Shown here in pieces: positions 32,653 through 40,992 of a stretch of DNA of 41,943 nucleotides. Made by a program: the position numbers and the translations under genes. Origin of the DNA: an uncultured Bacteroidales bacterium (GTDB lineage Bacteria > Bacteroidota > Bacteroidia > Bacteroidales > P3); the NCBI GenBank assembly GCA_905234695.1, contig CAJOHZ010000032.1:1-41943 (forward strand). The letters run 5' to 3'. Every line of letters starts with the position of its first letter. The stretch's first letter is position 1. The notes beneath the pieces are model-generated. The model did no database searches. It worked only from the letters and a program-made list of their open reading frames with translations, and was not told the origin of the DNA.

Positions 32653-33843
32653 CTATCGCAGGGCACTTTTTACCAGTCGGCAGAGCAGTCCCGTGCGCTG
32701 TCCGTCGTGGGTGGTGGCCACCAGATATCGGTCACCTCCCTCGGTTAGTCCCAGTTGCTGTTGTAGTCGGTCGGCGCGTACGGGATAGTTGCGGCAGATG
32801 ACATGGGCTTTCCCTTCGGGCAGCTGCCGCCGAAGGGTTTTGCGGTCAAGGCGTATGGCGCCATCCACCTCGAAAATGCGTCCAGGGAAATCTTCTTGCA
32901 GCGTGTCGGCGGTATACAGGTGGCTGTGGGGGTCGAGGGCGCCGACGTTGTACCACTGAGCCAGGAGGCGGAAACAGCCTCCCTTCATCAAGGCGGCGTG
33001 GGGCTCGTATAGGTATCGTTGCACGCAGGCGGCGGCGCGGTAGGGGGCGGATTGCTCTTCGGCGAGGGTGAAGCGATGCTCGTCGCGGCCTGCGGGGCGC
33101 AGATTGACGCAGACAATCTCCGTCGGCCCTTCGCCGCATATCAGCAGCAGCATCTCCTTGCACTCACCCCCTACGGCTACGATATGCACCTCGGCAACTC
33201 CACCGAGTTGTTCCATCGCCAGCGTCAGGTCGAGCATGGGGGACGCCTTCACCATCAACCGTCGGCAGCGGCTGCGCAGCAGGGGAAGGCATTCCAACAG
33301 ATTTGGGGTGCAGTGTTCGAATGTGGTCACCCTTTCCCCGTGGCTGTCGCGGCGGGCGGGGTCGATATATAGGTAGTCGAAATGGTTCTCATCGCAGCCC
33401 TGCAGCCACTTCAGGCTGTCGCCTTCATGGATGAGGATGTTCGTCTGCCCTAGGGCGGCGAAGTTGTGCGCCGCCAGGCGGCATAAGGCGGGGTCTTGTT
33501 CGCAGTAGTGCATCTGTGTTGTGTGGTGGGCCATGTAGTAACTGTCCACCCCCATGCCGCCGGTCAGGTCGGCCCCCTCGTTGCCGCTTACGAGCGAAGC
33601 CTTGTAGCGTGCGGCGGCTTCCGACGAGCTTTGCTCGCGGTTCACTTTCGGCGGGTAGCACACCTCGGGACATGCCGCCCACGACGGCCACTTCCCCTCG
33701 GCCTGTGCCAGCCCTTCCAGCTGTTGGGCCACAAGGTGCATCTCCACTTCGGGATAGCGGTCGCGTTGTAGCATCAGGCGCACCGCGTCTTCGCCGCGGT
33801 GCGCCTGTGCAAAAGCAGCAATTTTAGTAAATTCCTTGGTCAT
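32653..33843 (-). CDS. Class I SAM-dependent methyltransferase with THUMP-like C-terminal domain
   Basis: The 396-residue protein has a SAM-binding core: ADLTGGMGVDSYYMA (91-105, motif I) and YLYIDPARRDSHGERV (motif IV, DPAR). A conserved lead-in, KVNREQSSSEAAARYKASL, precedes it. The C-terminal ~100 residues match the THUMP-like domain of Bacteroidetes methyltransferases (PGRIFEVDGAIRLDRKTLR, VICRNYPVRADRL). A nucleic-acid, probably RNA, substrate is likely; the exact target is unknown. Its start lies inside the end of the nucleotidyltransferase gene (20-base overlap), so the two are translated from one message. Confidence 0.85.
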   Translation of the reverse strand: MTKEFTKIAAFAQAHRGEDAVRLMLQRDRYPEVEMHLVAQQLEGLAQAEGKWPSWAACPEVCYPPKVNREQSSSEAAARYKASLVSGNEGADLTGGMGVDSYYMAHHTTQMHYCEQDPALCRLAAHNFAALGQTNILIHEGDSLKWLQGCDENHFDYLYIDPARRDSHGERVTTFEHCTPNLLECLPLLRSRCRRLMVKASPMLDLTLAMEQLGGVAEVHIVAVGGECKEMLLLICGEGPTEIVCVNLRPAGRDEHRFTLAEEQSAPYRAAACVQRYLYEPHAALMKGGCFRLLAQWYNVGALDPHSHLYTADTLQEDFPGRIFEVDGAIRLDRKTLRRQLPEGKAHVICRNYPVRADRLQQQLGLTEGGDRYLVATTHDGQRTGLLCRLVKSALR

Positions 33844-34714
33844 GGAGGGCTTGGAGGCGTTGCACCACCATGGGGCGGTCCTCCTTGTAGGTCACGCCGA
33901 ACCACTGGGCGGTGGTCTTCAGCACCCGCATGGTGGCGTAGCCGTTGGCGATAAAGGTGTTGACCGCGTATGGAATGTAGTATTCCGATTTCAACTCATG
34001 GCCATGCTCGCGCAGGAATGTGACGAACAGCTTTTCGCTCTCTTCAAAATAGTCGGGGGTGAAACCGAAGAGGTTCATCGACACGGTGGCGTCGGCCGAC
34101 AGGGGGTGCATCGAGCCGTCGGCCTCTTTGTATTCGATGCCGTTGGCGGTGCGGCCGATGCCGAGACGTTCCGTCATGCCGGCCAGCAGTCCTTTCTCGT
34201 CCACCTCGCACACGCCGCGGCTCACGGTGCCGTTCTCGCTCAGTGTGTTTTCCAGACGGTAGCCCACCATGCAGTAGTCGCCTTTCTTGCCGCCCAGGGT
34301 GCGCAGATGGTCGCCCATCACCTGGAAAGCGTCGCGTCCGTAGAAGTCGTCGGCGTTGATGATGGCAAACGGCTCGTGGATGGCGTCCTTGGCCATCAGG
34401 ATGGCGTGGTTGGTGCCCCAAGGCTTTTCGCGACCCTCCGGGACGGTGAAGCCTTCCGGCAGCTTGTCAAGCTCCTGGAAGACATATTCCACTTGGATGC
34501 GGTTGCCGAAGTGGTCGGCATTGATGTGGCGTTTGAATTCCTCCTCGAATGAGTGGCGGATTACAAAGACAACCTTGCCGAAGCCGGCGCGGATGGCGTC
34601 TTCGATGCTGTAGTCCATGATGATTTCGCCGTGGGGACCCACGCCGTCCATCTGTTTCAGTCCGCCGTAGCGGCTGCCCATACCGGCAGCAAGCACTAAT
34701 AAAGTAGGTTTCAT
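33824..34714 (-). CDS. Sugar-phosphate nucleotidyltransferase-like protein
   Basis: The 296-residue protein begins with the nucleotidyltransferase signature LVLAAGMGSRYGGLKQMDGV (6-25), followed by GEIIMDYSIEDAIRAG, GTNHAILMAKDAI and the metal-binding FAIINADDFYGRDAF. It has the Rossmann-like N-terminal half of the NTP-transferase family, without a left-handed helix acyltransferase domain. It may activate a sugar phosphate for cell-wall or polysaccharide synthesis; the substrate is unknown. It follows tadA by 31 bp and overlaps the methyltransferase start. Confidence 0.8.
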   Translation of the reverse strand: MKPTLLVLAAGMGSRYGGLKQMDGVGPHGEIIMDYSIEDAIRAGFGKVVFVIRHSFEEEFKRHINADHFGNRIQVEYVFQELDKLPEGFTVPEGREKPWGTNHAILMAKDAIHEPFAIINADDFYGRDAFQVMGDHLRTLGGKKGDYCMVGYRLENTLSENGTVSRGVCEVDEKGLLAGMTERLGIGRTANGIEYKEADGSMHPLSADATVSMNLFGFTPDYFEESEKLFVTFLREHGHELKSEYYIPYAVNTFIANGYATMRVLKTTAQWFGVTYKEDRPMVVQRLQALHDQGIY

Positions 34715-34745
34715 AGGCTATTGTTTGATTTTTTTATTGTTTGAT

Positions 34746-35192
34746 TCAGCGTTTTTTGGCAAAGAATTGTTTCAACAGTGCCTCGCACTCCTCGGCCAGC
34801 AGACCGCCTGTCACCTCGGTCTTGGGGTGAAGCATGGCGCGTCCCAGCCGTTCAAATCCCCGTTTGGGGTCCGATGCGCCGTACACGATGCGCCCGATTT
34901 GTGTCCATCCCGCTGCGCCGGCGCACATGACACAGGGCTCCAGTGTTACATACAGGGTACAATCCGTCAGGTATTTCGCTCCCATTTGAGCCGCTGCAGC
35001 GGTAAATGCCAGCATCTCGGCATGGGCGGTCACGTCTTGCAGGCGTTCGGTCTGGTTGTGGGCGCGGGCGATGATGCGTTCGCCGCTTACCACTACCGCC
35101 CCCACGGGAATCTCCTCCTCGTCGAAGGCCGCCCGCGCTTCGCGCAGGGCCTGCTGCATGTAGTACTCGTCGGGATTGTCGAACAGGCTCAT
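34746..35192 (-). CDS. tadA: tRNA-specific adenosine deaminase
   Basis: TadA converts the wobble adenosine of tRNA-Arg(ACG) to inosine. The 148-residue protein has the zinc site His57 and catalytic Glu59 (TAHAEM), with Cys87 and Cys90 (LEPCVMCAGA), plus ARAHNQTER and YGASDPKRG typical of TadA rather than other cytidine-type deaminases. Its start overlaps the stop of the LolA-like gene (ATGA), so it ends a chain of coupled genes. Confidence 0.93.
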   Translation of the reverse strand: MSLFDNPDEYYMQQALREARAAFDEEEIPVGAVVVSGERIIARAHNQTERLQDVTAHAEMLAFTAAAAQMGAKYLTDCTLYVTLEPCVMCAGAAGWTQIGRIVYGASDPKRGFERLGRAMLHPKTEVTGGLLAEECEALLKQFFAKKR

Positions 35193-35968
35193 TGTTTGCG
35201 GAAGTCTTCGGTGAACAGGCCCTTGCGGGTCTTCTCCAGATGATACGTGTGGTAGATAAACACAATGTCGCCCTCGGCTTGGTAGGATTCGATGCCGGGC
35301 ATCATATACCCGTCGAAGGGGACGAATTCATGCCATGCCCGCCAGTCCACCCGCTGGGCGTTCTTCGCAGGCTTGTCGTCGCCGAACATGGTGGTCTCCT
35401 CTGTTACGAGGAACGGCAGTCCGTTGTTGGGGTCGAAATAGTAATGGCGGTTGAAAGTGCCAGGCGAGGAGTACATCACACGCTCCACCTTGTGTCCGTT
35501 GTAGTCCACCAATCCTTCATAGTTTGCCTCCGCACCTTTGGAACGCCAGTTGTACAACGCGCCGCGGATGTCGAGGGGGTCGGCGATGTCGTAGAACGAC
35601 TCCGGTTTCAGGTCGCGCCATACGCGTCGCTTGGTGTCGAACGAGCGGAACACACTTCTCCCGTCGCAGTAGAATCCCTCCGCCATCTTCTTCCCTTGTA
35701 CCATCTCGATGCGGCGGCGGTGTCCCGAGGCATACCAGCGGTAGATGGTCAGGGTGTCGGTCGGGTGGCTTTGGTTTACCACCTTCGACACCACGCACAC
35801 CATGCTGTCGGTTTCTTTCAGCAGGGGGTCGAAATTCACATATCCCAAATAATTGTCAATGATGCGCGCCGCCTGGGCGGTGTCGAGCGTTGTGCTGTCG
35901 GTCTGTGCATGTACGACTGCCAGCGGCAGGCAGCACAGCAGGGTGAGCAACATTTGTGTCCGTTTCAT
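35189..35968 (-). CDS. Exported LolA-like protein
   Basis: A 259-residue exported protein. It has a signal peptide (MLLTLLCCLPLAVVHAQ) and no lipobox, so it is probably periplasmic. The body (YLGYVNFDPLLKETDSMVCV, DTLTIYRWYASGHRRRIEMV, GFYCDGRSVFRSFD, HYYFDPNNGLPFLVTEET, then EFVPFDGYMMP) has the alternating pattern of the LolA/outer-membrane lipoprotein-sorting beta-fold. Its place after a DUF4292-like, LolB-like lipoprotein fits lipoprotein or envelope handling, but that is inference. The start at 35968 is chosen for the signal peptide; the frame extends to 36049 inside the previous gene. Confidence 0.65.
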   Translation of the reverse strand: MKRTQMLLTLLCCLPLAVVHAQTDSTTLDTAQAARIIDNYLGYVNFDPLLKETDSMVCVVSKVVNQSHPTDTLTIYRWYASGHRRRIEMVQGKKMAEGFYCDGRSVFRSFDTKRRVWRDLKPESFYDIADPLDIRGALYNWRSKGAEANYEGLVDYNGHKVERVMYSSPGTFNRHYYFDPNNGLPFLVTEETTMFGDDKPAKNAQRVDWRAWHEFVPFDGYMMPGIESYQAEGDIVFIYHTYHLEKTRKGLFTEDFRKQ

Positions 35969-35981
35969 ACTTATAAGGTTT

Positions 35982-36536
35982 TTACAGGGGTTTGATTTGT
36001 TTTGGTATGGCCATGGGGAAGGTGGTCTTCTCCACCTCTTTCCAGTCATCTATGTGCACAGAGGCCTCGATGTTGAAACGCCGGGCGATGGCGGCCAGTT
36101 CTTTTTCCGCCTGTGGGTCGGTTACCATTCTTTGGAGCGTCGCAAAATCGGTGCGCCAGCCGAACCGGCGATATACATCCAGATAGCTCCCGCGGAAACA
36201 GCGCCCCGCCACCTTGGCGTACACCACCACTGAGTCGGGGGTACACATGGCGCGTCCCAGTTCGATCACTTTCGTCGCGCACACCCAGATTACGCTGTCA
36301 GGCTGCATCCGCAGCTGTCCATCCACGCGGGTGCCCTGCACCGTGGCGTAGATGCGGGCGATGCGGCAGGGCGGTGCGGCAGGTGGCTCCGCCTCTTGGA
36401 CGGTGGCTTCCACGCTGTCGGTCGGCGGAGGCAATGGGGGACGCGTCGCCTCGCGATGGCTGCGGCAGCCGGCCAGCACAAGGACTGCCGCCGTGGCTAG
36501 CGTCAGTGTTGTCTGGGTAAAGTGCCGCCTTCTCAT
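35982..36536 (-). CDS. DUF4292-like lipoprotein
   Basis: A 184-residue lipoprotein with signal peptide and lipobox LAGC (Cys24). After a Pro-rich stretch (RPPLPPPTDSVEA), residues ~55-165 resemble the DUF4292 domain of Bacteroidetes, a LolB-like fold: VQGTRVDGQLRMQPDSVIWV, ELGRAMCTPDSVVVYAKVAG and RCFRGSYLDVYRRFGWRTDF. It is shorter than usual, ending soon after the first half. Such genes commonly sit next to TPR lipoproteins and may serve outer-membrane lipoprotein insertion; that role is not proven. Its start overlaps the TPR gene stop by four bases. Confidence 0.65.
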   Translation of the reverse strand: MRRRHFTQTTLTLATAAVLVLAGCRSHREATRPPLPPPTDSVEATVQEAEPPAAPPCRIARIYATVQGTRVDGQLRMQPDSVIWVCATKVIELGRAMCTPDSVVVYAKVAGRCFRGSYLDVYRRFGWRTDFATLQRMVTDPQAEKELAAIARRFNIEASVHIDDWKEVEKTTFPMAIPKQIKPL

Positions 36537-37867
36537 CGGCAGCCCTCCTTTATTTTTTGGTTGAGCTCCTTCACATTCGGGTCATTGGGCATCAGCGTCA
36601 GGCACCGCTTGATATTTTCCAGTGCCTGTGTGCATTCTCCCCGTTTCAGGTAGCCCTCGGCCAGCACGTAGTAAGGGCGGGGGTGCAGGGGAAACAACTC
36701 TGCGGCGCGGTGGGCATGTTCCATCAGCGCGTCGTCATGTCCCTCCAGCATTCCTTCGCATATCAGCAGGGCATCCCACGCCTCGTACAGGCTGTTGTCG
36801 TTCTCCACATACGCCGCCAGTTGCTCGGCAGCCTCGGCATAGCGGTCCTGGCCGGCCAGCATTAGGCCATAGTGGAATGCATGGCCGCCCCCTTTGGGAC
36901 AGGTTGCCGTCAGCGAGTCGGCCAGTTGGAACATCCGGCGGGCATAATGCTCGAAGAAGGATTCATGGCGCAGAAATTCGTTGATGTACATTAGCCTTGT
37001 CTTGCACTCCAGCCGCGGATTGCATACCCCTTCGCGCAGGTGGTTGTATGTGCGTTCCATGTCGCCCATTGCCAGATAGCACTCTGCCATGGCGATATGC
37101 ACGTTCTCGTCCTCGGGGTGGTGTGTCAGAATGGCTTGGTAATATTGCAATGCCTTGCCGTAGGCCTTTTCGTTCATGTAGCTTTCCGCCAGGATGGCGT
37201 TGTAGCGGGTGTCGTTGGGCAGCGCCGCCGCCAGCTTTTCCAGCTCTTTGCGGCCCTTGGCGGGCTGGTGGAGGGCATCCCACAGTTTCTGCTTTTGTAG
37301 CGACACCGTTTCGCTCACTCCGTAACGCTTTTCCACACGGTCCAACACCTCGATGCCGCCGGCGATATTGCCAGTCATCAGGTAGGCGTTCGACAGGCTG
37401 TAGTAGTAGTCTACCACGTCGGGGTGCTGTTTCACGATGCGCCCCCATGTGGCCACCAGGTTTTTCCCCTCCTGCCGCCGTTCGTATATGTGGGCCAACT
37501 GCAGCAGGTACCACACATTGCTGTCGTTGTTCTGACAGGCCTGTTGGGTATAGTAGAGTGCGCTGTCCAGCCATCCCATCCGCAGCATCACCTTTCCCGT
37601 CTCGAACTGGGCCGGAGCGTAGGCGGGATGCCGCTTCAGCACCTTCTGGTAAATGCCGATTGCTTCACGGCCGTTGCCCAGTTGCTGCTGGGTCATGCCG
37701 TCCACCATCAGGTTCTCGGTCTCCAGTTCTTCCAGCGTCACCTCCACGATGGGTTTGCGCTGGTAGCGGTTGTCGGACTTCACGGCAGCCTTCCGGCTAC
37801 CGCATCCGCATACCATACATAAAAGGAACAAATTTATTACAATAAAGGCGTATTGGGACTTTTTCAT
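36533..37867 (-). CDS. TPR-repeat lipoprotein
   Basis: A 444-residue lipoprotein: hydrophobic signal (AFIVINLFLLCMVCGC), with Cys22 the likely acylated residue. The rest is a chain of tetratricopeptide helices: QLGNGREAIGIYQKVLKRHP, GWLDSALYYTQQACQN, YLLQLAHIYERRQEGKNLVA and KAYGKALQYYQAILTHHPED, ending with CTQALENIKRCLTLMPNDPN. It would form a periplasmic protein-binding scaffold. The start at 37867 is chosen for its signal peptide. It heads the run TPR, DUF4292-like, LolA-like, tadA, all overlapping or within 14 bp. Confidence 0.8.
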   Translation of the reverse strand: MKKSQYAFIVINLFLLCMVCGCGSRKAAVKSDNRYQRKPIVEVTLEELETENLMVDGMTQQQLGNGREAIGIYQKVLKRHPAYAPAQFETGKVMLRMGWLDSALYYTQQACQNNDSNVWYLLQLAHIYERRQEGKNLVATWGRIVKQHPDVVDYYYSLSNAYLMTGNIAGGIEVLDRVEKRYGVSETVSLQKQKLWDALHQPAKGRKELEKLAAALPNDTRYNAILAESYMNEKAYGKALQYYQAILTHHPEDENVHIAMAECYLAMGDMERTYNHLREGVCNPRLECKTRLMYINEFLRHESFFEHYARRMFQLADSLTATCPKGGGHAFHYGLMLAGQDRYAEAAEQLAAYVENDNSLYEAWDALLICEGMLEGHDDALMEHAHRAAELFPLHPRPYYVLAEGYLKRGECTQALENIKRCLTLMPNDPNVKELNQKIKEGCR

Positions 37868-37966
37868 CGGTGTATCATGCGTATGTGGCTTATAACTCAA
37901 AAAACACCGCTTTATTGTGTGGGGTGCAAAAAAACACAGACTATAGATTCAACACCGGAGTGCCTT

Positions 37967-38153
37967 CGGTGTGGTCTCGGTGTGGTCTCGGTGTGGTCTC
38001 GGAGTAGGAGCCAAGTTCCACCCGAATTCTTCCCGTGTTCTTCCCATTATCGATGGGAGGATCATGGGAGGATCATGGGAAGATCATGGGAAGATCATGG
38101 GAAGAACGCAAGGGGAGCACCCCGACCAAACCGAAGGAACGGCGAAGGTACCA
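37967..38153. repeat. 11-bp periodic array B upstream of the T9SS protein gene
   Basis: The 483-bp gap 37868-38350 has no credible gene. From 37967, 17 consecutive 11-base units can be cut without a gap. CGGTGTGGTCT occurs three times (37967, 37978, 37989), GGGAGGATCAT twice (38055, 38066), GGGAAGATCAT twice (38077, 38088), and the others diverge (CCGAATTCTTC, CCGTGTTCTTC at 38022 and 38033). The arms are inverted: CCTTCGGTGTGGTC at the left complements GACCAAACCGAAGG at the right with two differences, and GTTCTTCCCAT complements the GGGAAGAAC end. The centre is near CCATTATCGATGGG (38044-38057). It ends 43 bp before the -33 element of the next gene. Confidence 0.85.
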
Positions 38154-38196
38154 TTGTGGCTGCTGGGTTAAAAAATCAAAAATATTGCTGAAAACC

Positions 38197-38227
38197 TTTG
38201 CCATGTCAAAAAAATGCCCTATATTTG
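38197..38227 (+). promoter_or_regulatory. Promoter of the large T9SS protein gene
   Basis: TTTG (38197-38200), exactly 19 bp, TATATTTG (38220-38227). This is a full consensus match. The start would be near 38235, leaving a leader of about 115 bases without an obvious gene. Confidence 0.85.
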
Positions 38228-38350
38228 CACCGTCTTATACAAACCCCCGCGACCCTCTGAATAATGCGTAAAACCATTGTGGATGAGAGTTGTATGGCGT
38301 GTAGGAGATAACAACGAAAAGAAACTATTATTCATCAAAACTCACAAAAA

Positions 38351-40987
38351 ATGAAAAAAACATTAATGGTTTTAACCTTCGGTCTGTGCGCGACCTTTGC
38401 TTTTGCGCAGACCCAGACCGCGACCCTGCGTGCCCCGCAGGTGAGCAAGGCTGCCTCCACCGCAGCTCAGGTTCAGAACGACCGTAGCAGCAACTACAGC
38501 ATCTTCACCAAGGATGAGACCCTGCTCACGGTTGACTTCCACGATGGTTCTGCCAGTGGCGATGTTTACACCGGTACGGGCTACACCACCGGCAAGATCA
38601 CCTCGGGCCTTGAGGCTCATGGTCAGAACTATGCCTTCGCCACTTGGCGTCGTATCCCCAACGCTGACAGCTCCACTTGGGCTGACCAGGCTTCCACCTA
38701 CTCCCGTTTGGCCCAGCGCTATTTCGGTGGTGTGGCAACCTTCTGCTCGTACATGTCCCGTTATTGCGACACCGCCAACACCACTGGTGAGAACGGTATC
38801 ATGATGATGTCTCTGTACGATCAGGCCAGCGCCAGTAGCGGTAACTTCAACGCCTACATCGCTCTCCAGCAGGTTTCCACCACTGGTCAGGATGTCGTTG
38901 ACGTGGCTTTCTATCAGTTTTATCGTAAATTCTATGATCACTGCTACATTGACTACAGCGTCAACAACGGAACCTCTTGGATTCCTGTTGAGATTAACGT
39001 CCGCGGCGTGGATATGGCTGTCAATGAAATCGCCAGTGGTTACTACACCTTCACGCTGCCGTTGGCCACTGCCAACCAGGCCACCCTCGATGTGCGTATC
39101 CGTTACACCTACATCGATCCTCTGACCCATGCCGCTTACGGTTACTTCTGGCTGATCGACGATGTCAGCATCATCGGCGGTCCCAAGAATCGTCTGAAAT
39201 ACTACACTGAGGAATACACCGAAGGTAACTACGGTCTTGTCCCCCAGGGCATGCAGATTGATCCCGCTTGGTACACCATGGTGAAGAACACCGGTGCTGT
39301 GGCTCAGGCCAACACCACCATCACCCTCAACCACCTGAATGCCGCTCAGGATGTCATGACCCCCATCTCCACCTACAACAATGGTACCATTGCTGCCGGT
39401 AATGATGCCGACCTCGTGTGCGACCCCTACTACTGGCTGTATTACGACTCGCTTGATTATCGTGGCTGGTATGGCTATGCCCAGGCCAACGGTCAGGGTC
39501 ATGGCACTGCCAACACCACCCTCCCCACTGCTGATGCCGGTACCAACTATGTTTTCGCATCGCTTGTTACCGACTCTCTCACCCACAACTTCGACACCCA
39601 CTACTACAATGTCACCACCCTCGACAACACCATCGGTGCTTATCGTTGGGGCCACGACAATGGCGTGTTGACCTATGCTCCCAGCAACTACTTCCTGTTT
39701 GGCTATGTGCTTGGTGAGGATGGTACCACTTGGTATGTGACCGAGGATCCCGACGATGTGGACTACTACGCCGCCGGTTACACCATGACCTCTCGTTTCA
39801 CCACCGGTGCCACCGTTCCCGAGGGTTGGGTCATCCGTGGCGTTGAGCTCGTTGCCTCTCCCTCCAACAACCCCAACTACCACACCAACGGTGCTGTCAT
39901 CCAGGGTAAGCTCTATCAGGATGCCTACGAGGGTGGTAGCGTTGGATTCAACGAGATTGCCACCGGTGCCGGTACCTATCAGGTTGTCGATGCCGACCTC
40001 AACGACTCCACCATCATTGGCCGCAACAGCCACGGTTATCGCGAGCTGGGTGAGTACAACACCATTAAGATTATGTTCCCCGAGCAGCCCGCTCTCGCTG
40101 CCAACACCAGCTACCGTGTGGGTTATGCCATCTCCGAGGATAGCTACATCGCTCTTGCCCACGAGTGCCTTGGCTCCTATCGTGAAGCTTCTCCCACTCG
40201 TCCCGACCAGTACGACACCATCCTCTATTTCCGCAACGACGCTTCTACTTACAAGTATGCCAACCGTTTCATCGTGAACCAGTACCAGACCTACATGTGG
40301 GATCCTATCCGCGAGAATGGTCACACCTTTGCTAGCTGGTATGTGGACTACAACCCCATGATTCGTCTCCTTGTTGGTCCCGAGCAGCAGGTTGAGCGCG
40401 TGAACGTCGATGTGGAGTGCACTGGCGAAGATTTCGGTTCTGTGTACTATGGTGGCCAGGAGGCTTGCGGTACTACCGTGACCCCCGTGGAACACTCCAC
40501 TCCCGTCTTCACCCTGTCTCCTGAAGAGGGCTGCATGATTTCCGAACTCAGAGTCGACGGCGTCGTTGTCGAGCCTTATGACGAAGATGAGGACACTGGT
40601 GATCCCAACTACGAACTTGGTTCGAATGGCGTTGGCCGTTATGCCTTTGTCAACATTGCTGGTGGCATTACCCATACCATCACCGCCACCTTCATGGAGG
40701 ACACCACCTCTCCCGAGCCTCCTCAGAGCATCAATGGTGTGTACTCGAATGTCCGCATGAACCTCCAGCCCAACCCCGCCACCTCTCAGGTTGTCCTGAG
40801 CGTGGAAGGTGTGAGCGGCATGGTCAACTGCGCCATCATCGACATGAGCGGCCGCGTGGTCTACACCGCTATGGTGAACACCGAGAACGCTCAGGTCATC
40901 AACCTCAACAACATCGCCAAGGGTGCCTACTTTGTGCGCATCACCAACAGCGACTTCAGCAAGGTTGAGAAGCTCATCGTTCGCTAA
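38351..40987 (+). CDS. Large secreted protein with T9SS sorting domain
   Basis: The 878-residue protein has a signal peptide (LMVLTFGLCATFAFAQ) and a type A sorting domain in the last ~80 residues (MNLQPNPATSQVVLSVEG to the end, with KGAYFVRITNSD). Between them are Thr/Tyr/Asn-rich beta segments; the part around residues 110-280 (YFWLIDDVSIIGGPKN at its end) resembles the jelly-roll, MAM-like domains of surface proteins. No catalytic motif is seen. Codons are strongly biased (CGT for Arg, GGT for Gly, many ACC and AAC) compared with neighbours that use CGC and GGC, which suggests very high expression. Together with a consensus promoter, it may be a major surface or released protein. Function unknown. 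Confidence 0.8.
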   Translation: MKKTLMVLTFGLCATFAFAQTQTATLRAPQVSKAASTAAQVQNDRSSNYSIFTKDETLLTVDFHDGSASGDVYTGTGYTTGKITSGLEAHGQNYAFATWRRIPNADSSTWADQASTYSRLAQRYFGGVATFCSYMSRYCDTANTTGENGIMMMSLYDQASASSGNFNAYIALQQVSTTGQDVVDVAFYQFYRKFYDHCYIDYSVNNGTSWIPVEINVRGVDMAVNEIASGYYTFTLPLATANQATLDVRIRYTYIDPLTHAAYGYFWLIDDVSIIGGPKNRLKYYTEEYTEGNYGLVPQGMQIDPAWYTMVKNTGAVAQANTTITLNHLNAAQDVMTPISTYNNGTIAAGNDADLVCDPYYWLYYDSLDYRGWYGYAQANGQGHGTANTTLPTADAGTNYVFASLVTDSLTHNFDTHYYNVTTLDNTIGAYRWGHDNGVLTYAPSNYFLFGYVLGEDGTTWYVTEDPDDVDYYAAGYTMTSRFTTGATVPEGWVIRGVELVASPSNNPNYHTNGAVIQGKLYQDAYEGGSVGFNEIATGAGTYQVVDADLNDSTIIGRNSHGYRELGEYNTIKIMFPEQPALAANTSYRVGYAISEDSYIALAHECLGSYREASPTRPDQYDTILYFRNDASTYKYANRFIVNQYQTYMWDPIRENGHTFASWYVDYNPMIRLLVGPEQQVERVNVDVECTGEDFGSVYYGGQEACGTTVTPVEHSTPVFTLSPEEGCMISELRVDGVVVEPYDEDEDTGDPNYELGSNGVGRYAFVNIAGGITHTITATFMEDTTSPEPPQSINGVYSNVRMNLQPNPATSQVVLSVEGVSGMVNCAIIDMSGRVVYTAMVNTENAQVINLNNIAKGAYFVRITNSDFSKVEKLIVR

Positions 40988-40992
40988 GTAAT

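Noticed and set aside
37967..38153. CRISPR array
   Set aside because: Units are 11 bp with no spacers and no cas genes nearby; repeats of 20 bp or more are absent.
37853..38191. Small plus-strand open frames over the 11-bp array
   Set aside because: They only translate the repeat units, and different frames are open simply because the units lack stops.
38372..40675. A 767-codon antisense frame over the T9SS protein gene
   Set aside because: The sense gene has a signal peptide, a sorting domain and a promoter; the antisense frame is a product of its codon bias.
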